Shown: piece after piece, positions 1 through 11,487 of the stretch
How the letters are laid out: each line of letters starts with the position of its first letter
Numbering within the stretch: the stretch's first letter is position 1
Source: Diplosphaera chodatii
Taxonomy: Eukaryota; Chlorophyta; Trebouxiophyceae; Prasiolales; Stichococcaceae
DNA: 64,000 bases
Direction: 5' to 3'
Assembly: GCA_032358165.1 (NCBI GenBank)
Contig: JAALGY010000038.1
Coordinates: 1,674,001-1,738,000, forward strand
Notes under the pieces: generated by a model
Databases searched by the model: none
Told to the model about the DNA's origin: nothing
Seen by the model: only the letters and a program-made list of their open reading frames with translations
Program-made: the position numbers and the translations under genes

Positions 1-3000
1 GCTTCACCCTTGATCAGATCGAGGCCAGGAAGAGGCGGTTGCGGCAGCATTGCTCGACTGGCGATGTTCCTGGCCTGCACTTGATGCCGGCCCCCAAGGC
101 AAACCCCCAGCAGACCCATGCATGTTCCTCTGGCTGCGTGTCATTCTGGCGTCCTGTTGCCCTGCTTAGCGCTTGGTGGTGTTGCAGCTATAAGCTACTT
201 GCAGAGCACTTGCCAAAGCGGGTTGTGCGTCTGGTGTGAGGTGACATTGCGCGTTCTTGCAGGTGCTGCCGGCTACCGGCGCTGCGGTCGCTCCCTGTGT
301 CATTCAGCCATCTCATTCGCAGCAGGCGGGTCCCAGGCGCAGCCCCTTCACCCCGGTCTCGCCCAACGCTCGTCAGGTGATCTGTGGTCGGATCTTCGTC
401 TTGTTTCAACCCTCACTCATCAGCACCCCACCGTCAGGTCAAGGGTGGGGTGGCAGCTGCATGCTTTCTGTGCATGTTGCAGTCACGCACTCTGGCACAC
501 ACCAGGGGCAGGTTCAGGCTGTATGCCACTGTCCGTCGGGGGGTTTTTCAAATCAAGGGACATTGTGTTATTGAGATATGACAGGGGACAAGAAGCAGTG
601 GCAGTGGCGCGTCGGCACGCAGGAACACCCCGACTGCATCTGGTGCGCCAAAATCGGCGGAGGGCAGCCGCCTGCTGCGACTGGCGTCCGCAGAGGCGCC
701 AGTGACTCAGCAAAAGGTGCAAATGCCCTTGCCGCTGCTGCAAATGTGTGTCATTACAGCATATGTGGGAGAACATGCATGTTGCAAGGTTCCAGGGTTG
801 AACAAAAAACAAACAGAACCCATTCGCATGTGTCTGCAGCCACTATGCTGACAGACGCTTCGACAGCTCTGGATGATGGCGTTTGTTGCTTAACCCTACA
901 GGCTGACTTCCCCCTGTCTGCACGCCAGGGGCGTGCGACTGTGCCGCAGCTGGGAGATGGCAAACCCCGCATTCCGCCTTCGACACCTGCCGGTCGTCTG
1001 GGCAGTCTTCACAAGGTGCGCTGGGACAGGCTGCTCCCCCACAGTAGTCGATTGCACCAAAAGACTTGCAGGTGCCGCAGGCTTGTGATACTGCCCGATT
1101 GCTGGGCCAGCCATGCCCTGCCTGGAGACCTGCACGCGCTTCCCTGTCACAGAGGCTGTCAGTCAGATCACTGACTTGAGCAGGTGGGGGGCCCCGGCAA
1201 GGCTGGCGCCAGCAAGGTCCAGCTGGGCACGCTGGCGATGGCAGACTTCGAGACGCTGCCCACTGCACGGCGTGCGGCTTCCAGATCGAAGGTGGCGCCA
1301 GCACCTTCATGCTGCATTGCATGAACTATAGCACGTGCTCCAGGGTGTAGAGATTTGCAAGCAGTGAGCGCTCGCTGGCCGTTGGCAGGCAGGTTCCGAC
1401 CCCAGGGCCCATCTGACCCTGTAGGTTTGCAGGCAGGCCAACCCTGCTAGGATGCTCTCTTGGCACTAGTGGCTTCCCTGGACTGGTGCTGCGAGTAGTG
1501 TGCAGGGCATGCTGCTATATTCCACTCAGCTCGGCTCAAGCAGCTGCAGGCGTTGGGGTGGCTGCCCCTCGCTGCGCCTTTGCAGTGCTGCAAGCGTCAA
1601 TTCGACTGTGAATGAAGGTTTGCACTGTGCACAGGGCGCAGCAGACGACTCAGCACTGCAGCGCAGTACCCAGCAGCTTGGGACCCAGGCCGCCTCCGCC
1701 CGCAGCGTCGCGCAGCCTAAGGTGTGCTCCGTGCTCTCCTGCATGTCCATGTCTGCGATGTCATGCGCAGGTTTCTGCCTTGCACCTGTTTGGCGCACCG
1801 CAATGGGCAGTCCATCTGGCAGTCCATTCAGCTGCGCCAATGTGTGTTGCACTTCACGACCTCGCATTGCAGGCGAGCATGCCTCCCTGCGTTGCGGCGG
1901 GGGCAGCAAAAGCAGCAGTCCTGCCAGAGGTGGCCAGCGGGGGCCCAGCGGGCCCATCTGGCGGGCTGGCTCCTCCGCGCTTCGGTGGCATGCCGGGTAC
2001 GGTGCACCGAGACAGGGTCAAGGCGACCAACCTCGCTGCTACCAACCGTTACACCGGCAAGAGCCGCAAGGTGCGCCACATCAACATCGCTGGCATGGAC
2101 GTGTGTGGTGCTTGCTCATCCAAAGGATGCGTGCCATTGTTGGCTCCGCATCACCCAATGCCAGGGGTCGGCGTGCGCATGCTCCCCATGCGCTCCAAGG
2201 TCCACAATGTCAGACTACTGTCTCCTTTAGGTGGCGCCCTTTCTGTCACACGAGAACGAGAGGGTGCCCAGCATCACGACGGGCATCGCTGGCCTGCTGG
2301 CAGACTACCAGGAGGGCTGGCAGCGGGCGTACCCCGGCAGGGACCCCCGTGAGGTGGGGCTGCTTCGTGGCCCACAGTCCCGTGTCCTGGCTACGGCCGT
2401 GTGTCCAAACATTGCTGAGGAAAGCACTGCAGCTGGCAGCAGTGTCACCGGACTGCTTTTTCCTTGTGCGTGCAGATGAGGCCGCTGGTGCTGCCAACAT
2501 TTGTTTCCAATCCTTACGAGGTGCGCGTGCAGTGCACCTCGGCATGCAATGTGGTGTGGGTGTGGGTTGCGCTGTGACAGCGCCCATGTTGCCGTCTGTC
2601 ACGCCTGACCTGATGTTGCACTGTGGGCGCAGGGTACGCAGGACGATGCTGTGCACGGCTTCACGGGGTGCAGCGCGGCGCGCATGCGCAGCGGTGCAGC
2701 GCTGGCGGCCAACGCCGGGCCGTTCCTGTTGATGGAGGACCTGGCGGATGTGCCGGCCGACCTGCCAGATGTCTCGCTGGTGGGCATATCTTACTCACCT
2801 CAGCCTCTTCCGTCCTCAGGACCATTGCTGTTGTGCAACTCAATGCCTGGGTCAATGCGCCCTGCAGCTTCCTTCAAGCGGACCTACATGTTGTGTAACG
2901 TCATCAGGCAACGATTGTTGTCTGTGCAGCCCCCGGGTGAGGATCTCGAGTGGCAGCCGCCGGATCCCGACGCCGAGATCGCCTTTGCGCAGAGCAAGGC

Positions 3001-3076
3001 GTTCCAGCAGAACCGTGCGCAGCGGCGACGCCAGGGCGAGGTCGAGTACACCGACAGCGAGACAGAAACAGAGTGA
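1..3076 (+). CDS. Unidentified disordered protein, 5' truncated (3' ten exons)
   Basis: Ten coding blocks chain in one frame: 2(partial)-~117, 263-376, 902-1015, 1184-1291, 1635-1721, 1873-2100, 2231-2353, 2476-2520, 2633-2770 and 2930-3076 (TGA). Each later block is an exact multiple of three, so all nine introns are phase 0, ending mostly GCAG (also TTTAG at 2230). The end of the first block is uncertain. The product starts upstream of the window. Visible parts are a basic stretch (ARKRRLRQH), Pro/Ala/Ser-rich linkers, a basic patch with NRYTGKSRKVRHINIAGMD in exon 6, a more ordered segment around ITTGIAGLLADYQEGWQRAY, and an acidic tail ending EYTDSETETE. I recognise no catalytic motif or domain. 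Basic patches with an acidic tail would suit a nuclear protein, but that is inference. Confidence refers to the gene model, not a function. Confidence 0.7.
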
Positions 3077-4089
3077 CTCTGGGTGCCCATTTTTGGCAGC
3101 GATCAGCGCTGTGCTGGCGGTGGACTTACACGCATTTGAGAGTGCCCTGCCCGGTCGGAAATGCCAGCGGTGCTTCCAGTCTTCTATATATGCACATTAA
3201 TCCTGAACTCCAGTGTGTGTGAAGTCTGGCAACGCGGGCCTGTAGTGTGCAGCAGCACCCCTTGCAGCTGCCCAGAGTCGGATTGATCTTAGTGAAAACC
3301 TGCAAACGAGATGCGTCAGTCTGGCCATGCAGTACCTGCCAATCACCAAGTGCTCGACTCGTACAGTGCACCTACAGGTACCTACCAAATCACATACTGA
3401 TGTGACAGTTCGTTGCTGGACATGTACAGTTGCTGGCAGACCGGCTGTATGGTCGATGCTTGGGCATGTATGTTCTGAGAACGAACGAGTGTTCTGCCAC
3501 CATGTCTGCTGTTACATGTTCCTGCAGCGCAAGCCCTAGGCCAACTTCTGTGGGGTCTGCTATGCAAGGCCACCAGCGTAGATTTGTTTTGCAGCTGCGC
3601 AGAACCGTTCAAGCAATTTGCAGTAGTGGCATGCCTGATGACACACAGCCACAACGAATGTCAGCAAGGGGTTTGCGGCCCAGGTGCTGGTGGACTCAGT
3701 CAGCACATGCCGCAGGTTGCAAAGGCCCCTTGCCCTGGTCTGTTGCTGAATCTGCTGAAGTTGCATGTGTTGCTTTTCTAAACCGATAGTGCAGAGCTCC
3801 TCTGAAAATGTTGCAGCAGCCCCCAGCTGGCTGCGTCATCAGCCCACCGCACATGCCGCGGTGAGGCAGCAGCACGCTGCAGGGTGTGAAGGCGCCTCAC
3901 AGCGTCTGCAGACAATTCAACAGCTTAGTCAGTATCAACTTGCAAACGCAGCGTAATGTGACGGTTACGACTGAATGGCCTGGTGGCAGCAGCGACGGGC
4001 AGCTGCACGCGGCAAGAGGATGTGACCCAGATGCACAAGCACCCGAGGTGAGCAACTGACAGGCTTGAGTAGTGATGCATGTGCAGCCG
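3077..4089. other. Intergenic, tail-to-tail
   Basis: The space between the stop codons of two convergent genes (3076 and 4090). Open frames here are short and low in coding character. I see no RNA gene or repeat beyond AT-richer patches typical of 3' flanks. Confidence 0.6.
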
Positions 4090-6879
4090 TCACTTGCACC
4101 CACGCACGTTCAGGAGCTCGTGGAAGGTGGGCAGTCGGCTGCGGCTCATCTGGCGCTCGCGCTCGCGCTCGATCTCCAGCTCGACCAGCCTGGCCACCCG
4201 CTGCACCGCCGGGCTCCGCCGCGCCGCCGTCTCCTCGTCCACATGCTCCAGCACCACCCGGATCTGCACCAGCGGAGCACCGGTGGGCTGTCAGACATGC
4301 TGCTGTAGGTGCTTGCCTGGAACGCATGCGCAGCAGCCTGCCACTGGCTGTCATGCAGCCACTGCAATGATGGCAGACACCTAGCTATCGTGCCCATGCA
4401 CTGCCCAGTCAGAGCAAGTGGAATATTGCAAATGCAGAAACTGCATGCGCGGGTGGTTGAGTGCATGCATGTTGTGTCCATACAAAACACAAGCAGAAGA
4501 AGTGCTTCCACCTTGCGGCAGGAGTTCCACAGCTTGCCGCTGGCCTTGCTGGCGGTGTGCGCATGGCTGCACGGCTGGACAGCCTTGATGAGGCCTGGCA
4601 GCTCCACGACGATGACCACGCCATCACAGCGCCTGCAGCGGTGCAGGGCGTGGAAATGTGAATGTCTGCAGTGATCGAAGAAGCGCAGGCAGCGCGGTGT
4701 CGGATGGCCATCTGGATGCTCAGTAGGTTGGGCCCCACAGCAGTCAGTCACATGTGGTACACGCATAATGCAATAGCGAGGCAAGGAAGCTTTGCAAGAG
4801 GCCAGACTCACCCACGCTCATCATTCTCGACCGGCTCCCAGTAGACCTCCTGGTGGCCGTTCGTCACACAGCCTGGGGTATCACACGAGTGTGACAGGAG
4901 CGGCGGCAGGCCGGTGTAGGGCGGGCGGGTGATGGTCGGGATGAAGCCCGGCAGCTCCCACGGCAGCATGCCCGGCTCGAACTTGGGGCCCGGCGGCGGC
5001 CGCCGCTCGTGCTCTGGGTTGCGCCTGCACCTCAGTTCAATACCAAACAGTCTTCAGCGGGCTGCGGACCAGGGTGGCGCTGCCTGAGTGCTGCACAGGG
5101 GTCGAAGCAAAGGATCCACGCAGCATTGCTGCATGTGGGCCTTGATGTGCATTGCCCATCTGCTTGTGCACACTTGTCTACATGTTTTTGGAAGTAAGTG
5201 ATGAGGCAACGACGCACAGGTACTGGAGGTAGTGCAGCTGTACGCTGCAGCGCGGCTCCTTCATGCCGCTGCAGAGCTGCGCCAGCCACGAGAGGTACCT
5301 GTCGCCCAGCGCCTGCTGCCACACCCACATCTCGACGAACCCTGCAGAGCACCGACACAAGACTGCAGGTGCCCTCTCTGTAGGACTGGTCATGCCTCAT
5401 GCCCGCTCATAATCAACATGCGGCGTGCTGCAGGCCAGACACTCGGCTGCCAGCACTGCAGAAGTCGTATTGGTGATGTGCTAGCAGTCTGGCAGGCTGC
5501 ATCGCCAGTGTACTCACTAAAGTCGGTCAGCATTCCGCACCTGACGTGCCGGAGGCGGCCTGGAACTCCGGCACGGCGAGCTCGTAGTCGACGGGGTCGC
5601 CAGCGTCTGTGTTGCAGACGATCACCACACGGTTGGTGCCGGGGACCTGCAGGTCAAGCGCCAGCTTATGGTGATCTGCTGAGCTGCACATACCACATGG
5701 AAAGGGAAGCAGCTACAAGGGGGGCTGCTGCACTGAGCCTTCGCTTTGCCTTTGCACTTCAAGCAGCACTTCCCAGATGCAGAAGTCAGGCCCGGAGCAG
5801 CGGATGTTGTTTGGCGCAAGTAAAGAACAGTACACTCCCACTCTTGCTATTGCTCTGACCTTCACATTCTAGAAGAAGGGCGCAGCACCAGCTAACTGCT
5901 TTATGATCAGCTGTTTCAGCCAGCACTTTGCAAACCACGAGCCAACGTGTTGCCAGGCTGCAGCAAAACGCGTGGCGGCAACCGAAGTGTGTACCTTTCA
6001 TCAGGCCTAGTATGGACTGCATGTGGAGGGGTACCTTGCTGAATTGCAGGTACACCCTCGGGTGCGCCAGCAGGCTGCGCTTCTTGGCCTTGAGGGAGCG
6101 CTGGTTTGGCACGACACGCCACCTGCAGGTCGCCCACTCCACGAGCTCGCGCCCGGTGACTTCGGGCGGGTTCTTGCCCGGCATGGGCAGCCAGGCGCGC
6201 ATGGTCGACAGGTCGTCCCGGCTGGCGCCATAGCCGAAGGCCTGCATGATGCAGACGCACCAGGGCTCGACAGGTGACGATGCAAATGGGTCCTGAATAC
6301 ATGTGCCGCCCTTGGCATGCGGAAGTGTCATGCTTGACATACATATATACAACTGCCTTGCACCATGCAATTCACGTCATAATGCGGCTGCAGCGACCTC
6401 AGCTGTTGGGGCCTATGGCTGCACACTTTGTGACAGCAGCCTTGATGCTTAATGGCGACGCACCTTGATGACCGGCGGGAGTGTTCTGTTGTGGTTCCAG
6501 TGCTCGATGAGCAGCACCTTCAGCAGCAGCACCACTGCCTTGGCTGCTTGCTGGCCGCACTTCATGAGCCGGTATCGCAGCATCCACAGCAGGATGAGGC
6601 CGATGTTGTTCTCTGTGTACAGCTGCACGCAGAACGGAACGTGGCAGTCGGGCACCGCCTCGGAGGCGGATAAAGTTGCTACTGGTGCAATACTGTGTGC
6701 TCTTGACAATGTGCTGCTTGTGCAAGGCCACCAGCAGCAGGGTGGCAACAATTTCGGCAGTGTAGATGCACCAGCACCTGGGGCTGCTGGGGCGGGGCAT
6801 GCTTGTCCAGCGGCACATGCCGCTGCGACTCTGGAACGTCGCTGGACAGGGCGGGCATGGGGAAGCTGTCATTGTCCAT
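4090..6879 (-). CDS. Unidentified conserved-looking protein, 430 aa, 8 exons
   Basis: Exons in transcript order: 6778-6879, 6464-6658, 6035-6292, 5541-5646, 5218-5341, 4812-5024, 4512-4632 and 4090-4263. Phases match at every junction (0,0,0,1,2,2,0) and the total is 1,293 nt. The start is the first in-frame ATG (MDNDSFPMPAL). The middle is compact and rich in Trp, Cys and hydrophobics: NNIGLILLWMLRYRL, then a CVCIMQAFGYG exon, then VVVICNTDAGDPVDYELAVP. A Cys-containing part follows (SHSCDTPGCVTNGHQEVYW, then RCDGVVIVVELPGLIK). The C-terminus is a charged helix with an RERERERQ run and ends TFHELLNVRGCK. The paired cysteines could bind metal, but I cannot name a family. The structured core and clean splicing make it a real gene. 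Confidence 0.75.
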
Positions 6880-9619
6880 GGAGCTGGCTGTGGCGAGGCT
6901 GAGCCCGCAGCTCGTCAGGCCTGCTGGGCACTGCACTGGAGGCCCAAATGCCGCATGGGTGGCCTCGGCTGAACGAATCCAGTATGGTACTACTGGCTGT
7001 GGACGATTGTCGATGCTAGAAGCTTGGGCGACGAGGTTCTGAACAATGTTGCGGGCTGTGCTTGCAGCGGCGGCTGGCTGCCCGCGTGTCCGAGGCAGCA
7101 GCTTCCCTGAAACCCTAGGTTTGGTGCCTGACGTGGTCCCGCAGAATTTTTATGTGGCGGGTGGGCCAACGGCATGCTGTGGCGAGGATCGTGGACAGTA
7201 GCGAGGATGCCTTCACAGTCAAGTCAGTTCTTGTTGCTGCAGTGGCAATATTGTGTCCACACGTTGCAGTATGAGCAGGAACACCCAGTCCCCAGACTCC
7301 TTGCTTGCGTTGGGCACTGACGGATGGCGGCGGCCTCAGATGGGCTCTGCATATATAATAAACACTTGGCATGCATGCATGCTCGCTTGCAGGACGATTG
7401 TCGGTTCACAAGACGTCCACTGTCGGCACCCTGCGCGTGGCAACCGACTCCTCTATCTCAGCAGTCGGCGCTGTCGTGACCTGTTGATGTGGTAGAGCAC
7501 ACCCCAAGCACGCCATCGGTGAACCAGGTGTCAGCCGCTTGCAACAGAGGTACCTATAATAATCCATTGTATATGTGTGTGCCACCGCCACTACTATCAG
7601 GTGATACTACTTCTTCTGCTGCTCAGCTTGCTGCTGCTGCTGCTGCTGCTGCCATGCTTCGGATTTAGCTTGCACCGTGCTGAACACTGCCGCCACTTGC
7701 TTGCACCATGGGGCAGGGATGTGCTGCGCCCGTGCAACGACGAGGAGTGGGGTGGCAGGCTTGCAGATGCTCGGTGCCGTCATTGCTGTCTTGTCAGCTA
7801 GTTGTTGCCGTCTGCTGCCGGCCGCCAGTACATCTCCTTGATGCTTGCTGCGGCAGCGCCCGCCCAACAGCTTCGAGTATATTCGGCCACACCTTGGCCA
7901 CGCCGTCCGCAGCGTCAGTCTCCAGCCGGTTGCTCGCTGACATCCACCGTCAACTGTGCAAACTGGGCATGGCGTTGATGCCGCTGGGCGTCTGGTCCAG
8001 CTGCAGCGATATTGCGGTTTCAATAGTGAGCTGCGATGCTGACACTGCCATTCGGCGCTGGCGCCAGCCAACATGCTTGCCCCAGAAATCGTCTGAGCGA
8101 ACGCCGAGGCGGGCCGCTGCTGCATGTGTGGGCTGCCCTGACCCACCCTTTGAGCATTCTGGCCTGGCCCTGCGCCAGGGTCACGGTCAAATGGACGGCA
8201 CTGTGGTCATAGAGAATGAATGAACGGGGCCCAGCTTGGCTTGCCTGCAGTGCCTTCACCACAGCCTTCCCACTGCTGAGCAGGTGCCCTACCATCTGGA
8301 AGTGGGCCACCCGCCGCAGAAAGCTGATGTGAGATGCAGGCCGGCGCGCGGGTGCGTGTCTCACCAGCTGCTGGCGGGAAGCACCGGGTTCCGCCCCAGG
8401 GGCGGCGTAGCCGCGCATCAGCAGGGGCCAGCGGCACCCTGCAGCAGCCGGAACTGGCCCACTGCCCGCAAACCGCTGCACATGCGCTGCGCTGTGGGGT
8501 GTGAGCGGTTGAGCACGTGCTGACCTGGCTCCGATGTCAGCAAGGACAATGGGGAGGGCGCGTGCTGGGTGGACATCCCTGCCACACCACGGATCCAGCC
8601 GCCCTGCGGGGCACTGTTGGGTGCCGCGGCAGTTGCAGTCTGGTCGGTGGGGTGCAAGTGTTGTTGTTCTTGATGCCACTGCTGCTGCTGACGCCGCCGC
8701 TGCTGCCTGGCACCTGCCGCATGCTGCTGCTGCTGCTGCCGCCTGGCAACTGCTGCATGCTGCTGCTGCCGCCACCGCTCGACGGGTTCCCTGTGGCAAC
8801 CAGCTGTGGCAGTCGTGGTTACCCTCGGGATCTCTGTCAGCACATCCACTAGCGGCGGCCCCAAGGAACTCCGCATGGTACAGCAACGCAGAAAAGCCCC
8901 CCGTCGAGCAAGGAACCAAAGCTGCGGCCAAGGGCTGAGAGCGGTAGCTAGTTTTTGAGGCGGCTGTAACCGTCGTCCATGAGCTGCAGCCGCGTTGGCC
9001 AGCTGTGGCTGGCTGCCAAGTCCATGTCGGTCGCCGGCCCAGCCAGCCATTGACTGACGGCACACCTGCTGGCACTGTGGCCTGCTGCCTGACCTGGACA
9101 CAGAATGCTGGCTTGCAGCTTGGACAAGCGCTACTGGAGCAAGCGGCGGCACCACTGCAGGCTGAGTTGTGGCGATGGGCTGTGCTGCAGGGTGGCCAGG
9201 GGGGCCGGTGGGGGGGCGCTGCAAATATGCTGCTGTTGTCGAGGTGGTGACCTGTGCTGGCCCATCAGCACCCACGCCATTCTTCGTCCTGAGCGCAGCA
9301 CATGGAGAGTTGGACACTATGCGTGCTGTGACCGTGAGCCCGACGTTCATCTGGGGGGTGTGGATCGCATGGGTGGACCGTTCGCTTCGTTGGGTTGCTG
9401 CATGATGAAAGCGCATGAATGAAGGCGATTACATCCCATACACTCCACTGGTCACACAACAATCAATGCTGGTGTCCAAGAACTGTGGAGCACCAGGGTT
9501 TAGCACAGAGGCCGCACCCTGGATGCACCCAAAGGCACACGGGGAAACAACCTCACCGCCAATTAAATGCATGACGGTGTGCACATAATATAGTAAAGCG
9601 CGACGCTCTAAAGCTATCC
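6880..9619. other. Gene-poor region with CTG repeats; no reliable gene model
   Basis: Several long open frames exist on both strands, the largest 8020-9075 on the minus strand (351 codons). They are dominated by Ala/Gln/His or Leu runs caused by CTG/CAG-type repeats and I could not chain them into a phased model. A short minus-strand reading ending at about 8947 (LMDDGYSRLKN then stop) could be the last exon of a gene. Treat the region as unresolved. Confidence 0.4.
7631..7651. repeat. (CTG)7 microsatellite
   Basis: Seven perfect CTG units. A second, interrupted CTG/CCG-rich tract lies at about 8670-8785. These explain the poly-Leu/Gln/Ala open frames around them. Confidence 0.85.
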
Positions 9620-9714
9620 GGGGGCGTAGATCAAATGGTAGATCGTCTGCTTCGCATAACGAACCATGCGCACGAACATGCAGAAGGTACGGGGATCGAT
9701 GCCCCGCGCCTCCA
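9620..9714 (+). tRNA. tRNA-Ala(CGC) with a 22-nt intron
   Basis: Full cloverleaf. Acceptor arm 9620-9626 pairs with 9707-9713 and contains G3:U70 (9622 with 9711), the classic alanine identity pair. D arm is GATC/GATC (9629-9632, 9641-9644). Anticodon stem TCTGC (9646-9650) pairs with GCAGA (9680-9684). Loop TTCGCAT puts CGC at 9653-9655, reading GCG codons. The intron (about 9657-9678) sits one base 3' of the anticodon, the canonical nuclear position. T arm is 9690-9706 with loop ATCGATG. Discriminator A is at 9714, with no encoded CCA, and TTTT follows at 9715-9718 as a Pol III terminator. The A box (9627-9638) has A where many tRNAs have C, and the D stem compensates. Confidence 0.95.
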
Positions 9715-9718
9715 TTTT
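9715..9718 (+). terminator. Pol III T4 terminator of tRNA-Ala
   Basis: TTTT directly after the discriminator base of the tRNA-Ala gene. Confidence 0.8.
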
Positions 9719-10094
9719 GCACCGTTGAGCGCGGCATCCGGCCCGCTCATTGCGCCCTGATGTGGGGCGCTCCATCGTGCAGAGGTGGAGGTGACGGCTG
9801 GTGCTGGCAGGTGGTGAGTGGATGTGTTAGCGAAGCAGCGCTTTTGACGCGTCTTGCTGTCACTGCACACCTGCCGCGCCGCACATGCGACATTGTGGAT
9901 GGCAGCGACTTGCACAACGTGAGTGGCTGGGAGTCAGGGGCCCTGTGAACGGTGACCACTACGTATTGGCCGGCTACTTGCCGGCAGTTGAAGACCGGTC
10001 GTCGGCGGCCAGCGCAGTTTCGCATGGGCAGTCACATGCTGGGGGTGGAGACAGGGGGGAGGTGGCAGCGCCTGCCGCGGCAGAGTGGCGGCGT

Positions 10095-10165
10095 CAGCGG
10101 TGTAGCTGCGGCACGGTGGATGATGAGGCACACATGGTCTGGGGGCGTCCAGCTCTGGAGATCAG
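10095..10165 (+). pseudogene. Possible retroelement-derived Cys/His motif remnant
   Basis: Within the 9885-10940 frame, a block around QRCSCGTVDDEAHMVWG resembles the Cys/His tail (C-x-C-G...H) that follows the reverse transcriptase in many algal non-LTR elements. The expected distal Cys (usual context GCPAL) reads RPAL here. No reverse transcriptase block is visible upstream. Resemblance is from memory of the motif; weak call. Confidence 0.25.
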
Positions 10166-11452
10166 AGGATGCAGCGTTCTGAGCTGCGAAGGCCAAGCAA
10201 GCGGCAGGCATGCAGCAGCAGCTGATGGCAATTGGCGTCGCCTGGAACAGGAAAGCCAGCAAAGCCAGCAAGTCCATCAGGTTCGCTCACGGCAGTCATC
10301 ATGTGCAGGCTGCCAAACTGATCGGTGCAGGGATGTCCGGCGGGCCGTTGGCTGCGGGCCTGTGCTGCACCTGCATCAGCCAGCAGGCAATGGCAGGTGC
10401 GGCACCGCGCCTTGGCAGTGCTTGTGCACAGCGAAAGCGGCACCGATCCAGGGCGCCAACCTCCTGGCGCAGCCGTGCGAAAGGAGTGTTTGCAGTCCTT
10501 CTGGCCCATCTGCCCCGTTGGCAGGCTCTGCAGCGGCTTGCCCAGGCGGTATATCGCTCATCTGCAACCCGCGCACCGGCGCGCAGGCTACCCTCAGCGG
10601 CGGGTGCCGTGCTGCCATCGTGCACGTGCTTCCAGCAGCACCACTTGGCGCTGCAGTAGGTGCGATTGTGCGGGCGTGCAAGCGGTACAGGCGTCAGTGC
10701 GCCACTGTCATCAGCACTTCACAGATCTGGCACACTGCGAATGACAGTCTATACCTGTCTCCGCTACGGTCACCACTGGGTCTGCGCCTCGGGTGCAGCC
10801 AACGATCAGCACATTTGCCGCGCCGCAACCTCCCTCAATGCGTAATTGCAGTCGTTTCGTCTCCCTCAGGCGTGGTGCGCACACGTACCGCGTGGCAGTC
10901 TGGCTGCACACTGATGCTGTTATGGGTGATGGAACGCTGACGAGGGCGGATCCACCGTTTTGCCAACGTCCAAATGAGCCTGCACCAGCCTTATACGGAT
11001 AGAAATGTGGTATCATGCACTTCATGAGCCGCTCGAGGCACACCGAGCTGTGTATGCACCTCAGCAGCCCCGAGAGTGCCGCCACATCCCTTGCTCATTA
11101 TGGGTCCATCTATCGCGTGCATCGGATGTGGACACATCCATTCACACCCCCGCACTCACGGGTGTTCACAAACGTATCAACGCGATGGAGTTGCACCGCG
11201 TCCAGCATGTTGATAGAAGGACGCATGTGCAGTACCGACAGTGGCTGCCTCCAATCATCCAAGCAATTTATCACAGCAGCATCCCAAGCGTCAATGGATC
11301 CTATAGTATCAACTCATCACAAAACCCACGATAGAGGTGCCTCCAATGGAGATGAGTCAACAATGGGATCCATCGGTCTCAACTTTGCGATGGTGTCAAG
11401 AGGCTGGACCGCCTTTGTGACCTGTATGCTTGCGTGGGCGCACCGCACGAAA

Positions 11453-11487
11453 CGAAGCAGACGATCTACCATTTGATCTACGCCCCC
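11453..11487 (-). pseudogene. 5'-half copy of the tRNA-Ala(CGC) gene
   Basis: Read on the minus strand from 11487, 35 bases are identical to positions 9620-9654 of the tRNA-Ala gene: acceptor 5' strand, D arm, anticodon stem 5' strand and the first half of the anticodon loop. Identity ends within the anticodon (CG then T instead of C). I find no T arm or acceptor 3' strand in the following few hundred bases of that strand, so it is a tRNA half, not a gene with a longer intron. Confidence 0.85.

Noticed and set aside
8020..9075. 351-codon minus-strand frame
   Set aside because: Runs of Ala/Gln/Cys come from CTG/CAG-type repeats, there are no domain motifs, and I could not connect it with in-phase exons.
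9885..10940. 351-codon plus-strand frame as a complete gene
   Set aside because: Only a short Cys/His block looks meaningful; the rest lacks coherent composition, so only the remnant was listed.
11280..11400. Imperfect duplicated block (caatggatcc.../caatgggatcc...)
   Set aside because: Match is short and broken; no terminal repeats or target duplication define an element.
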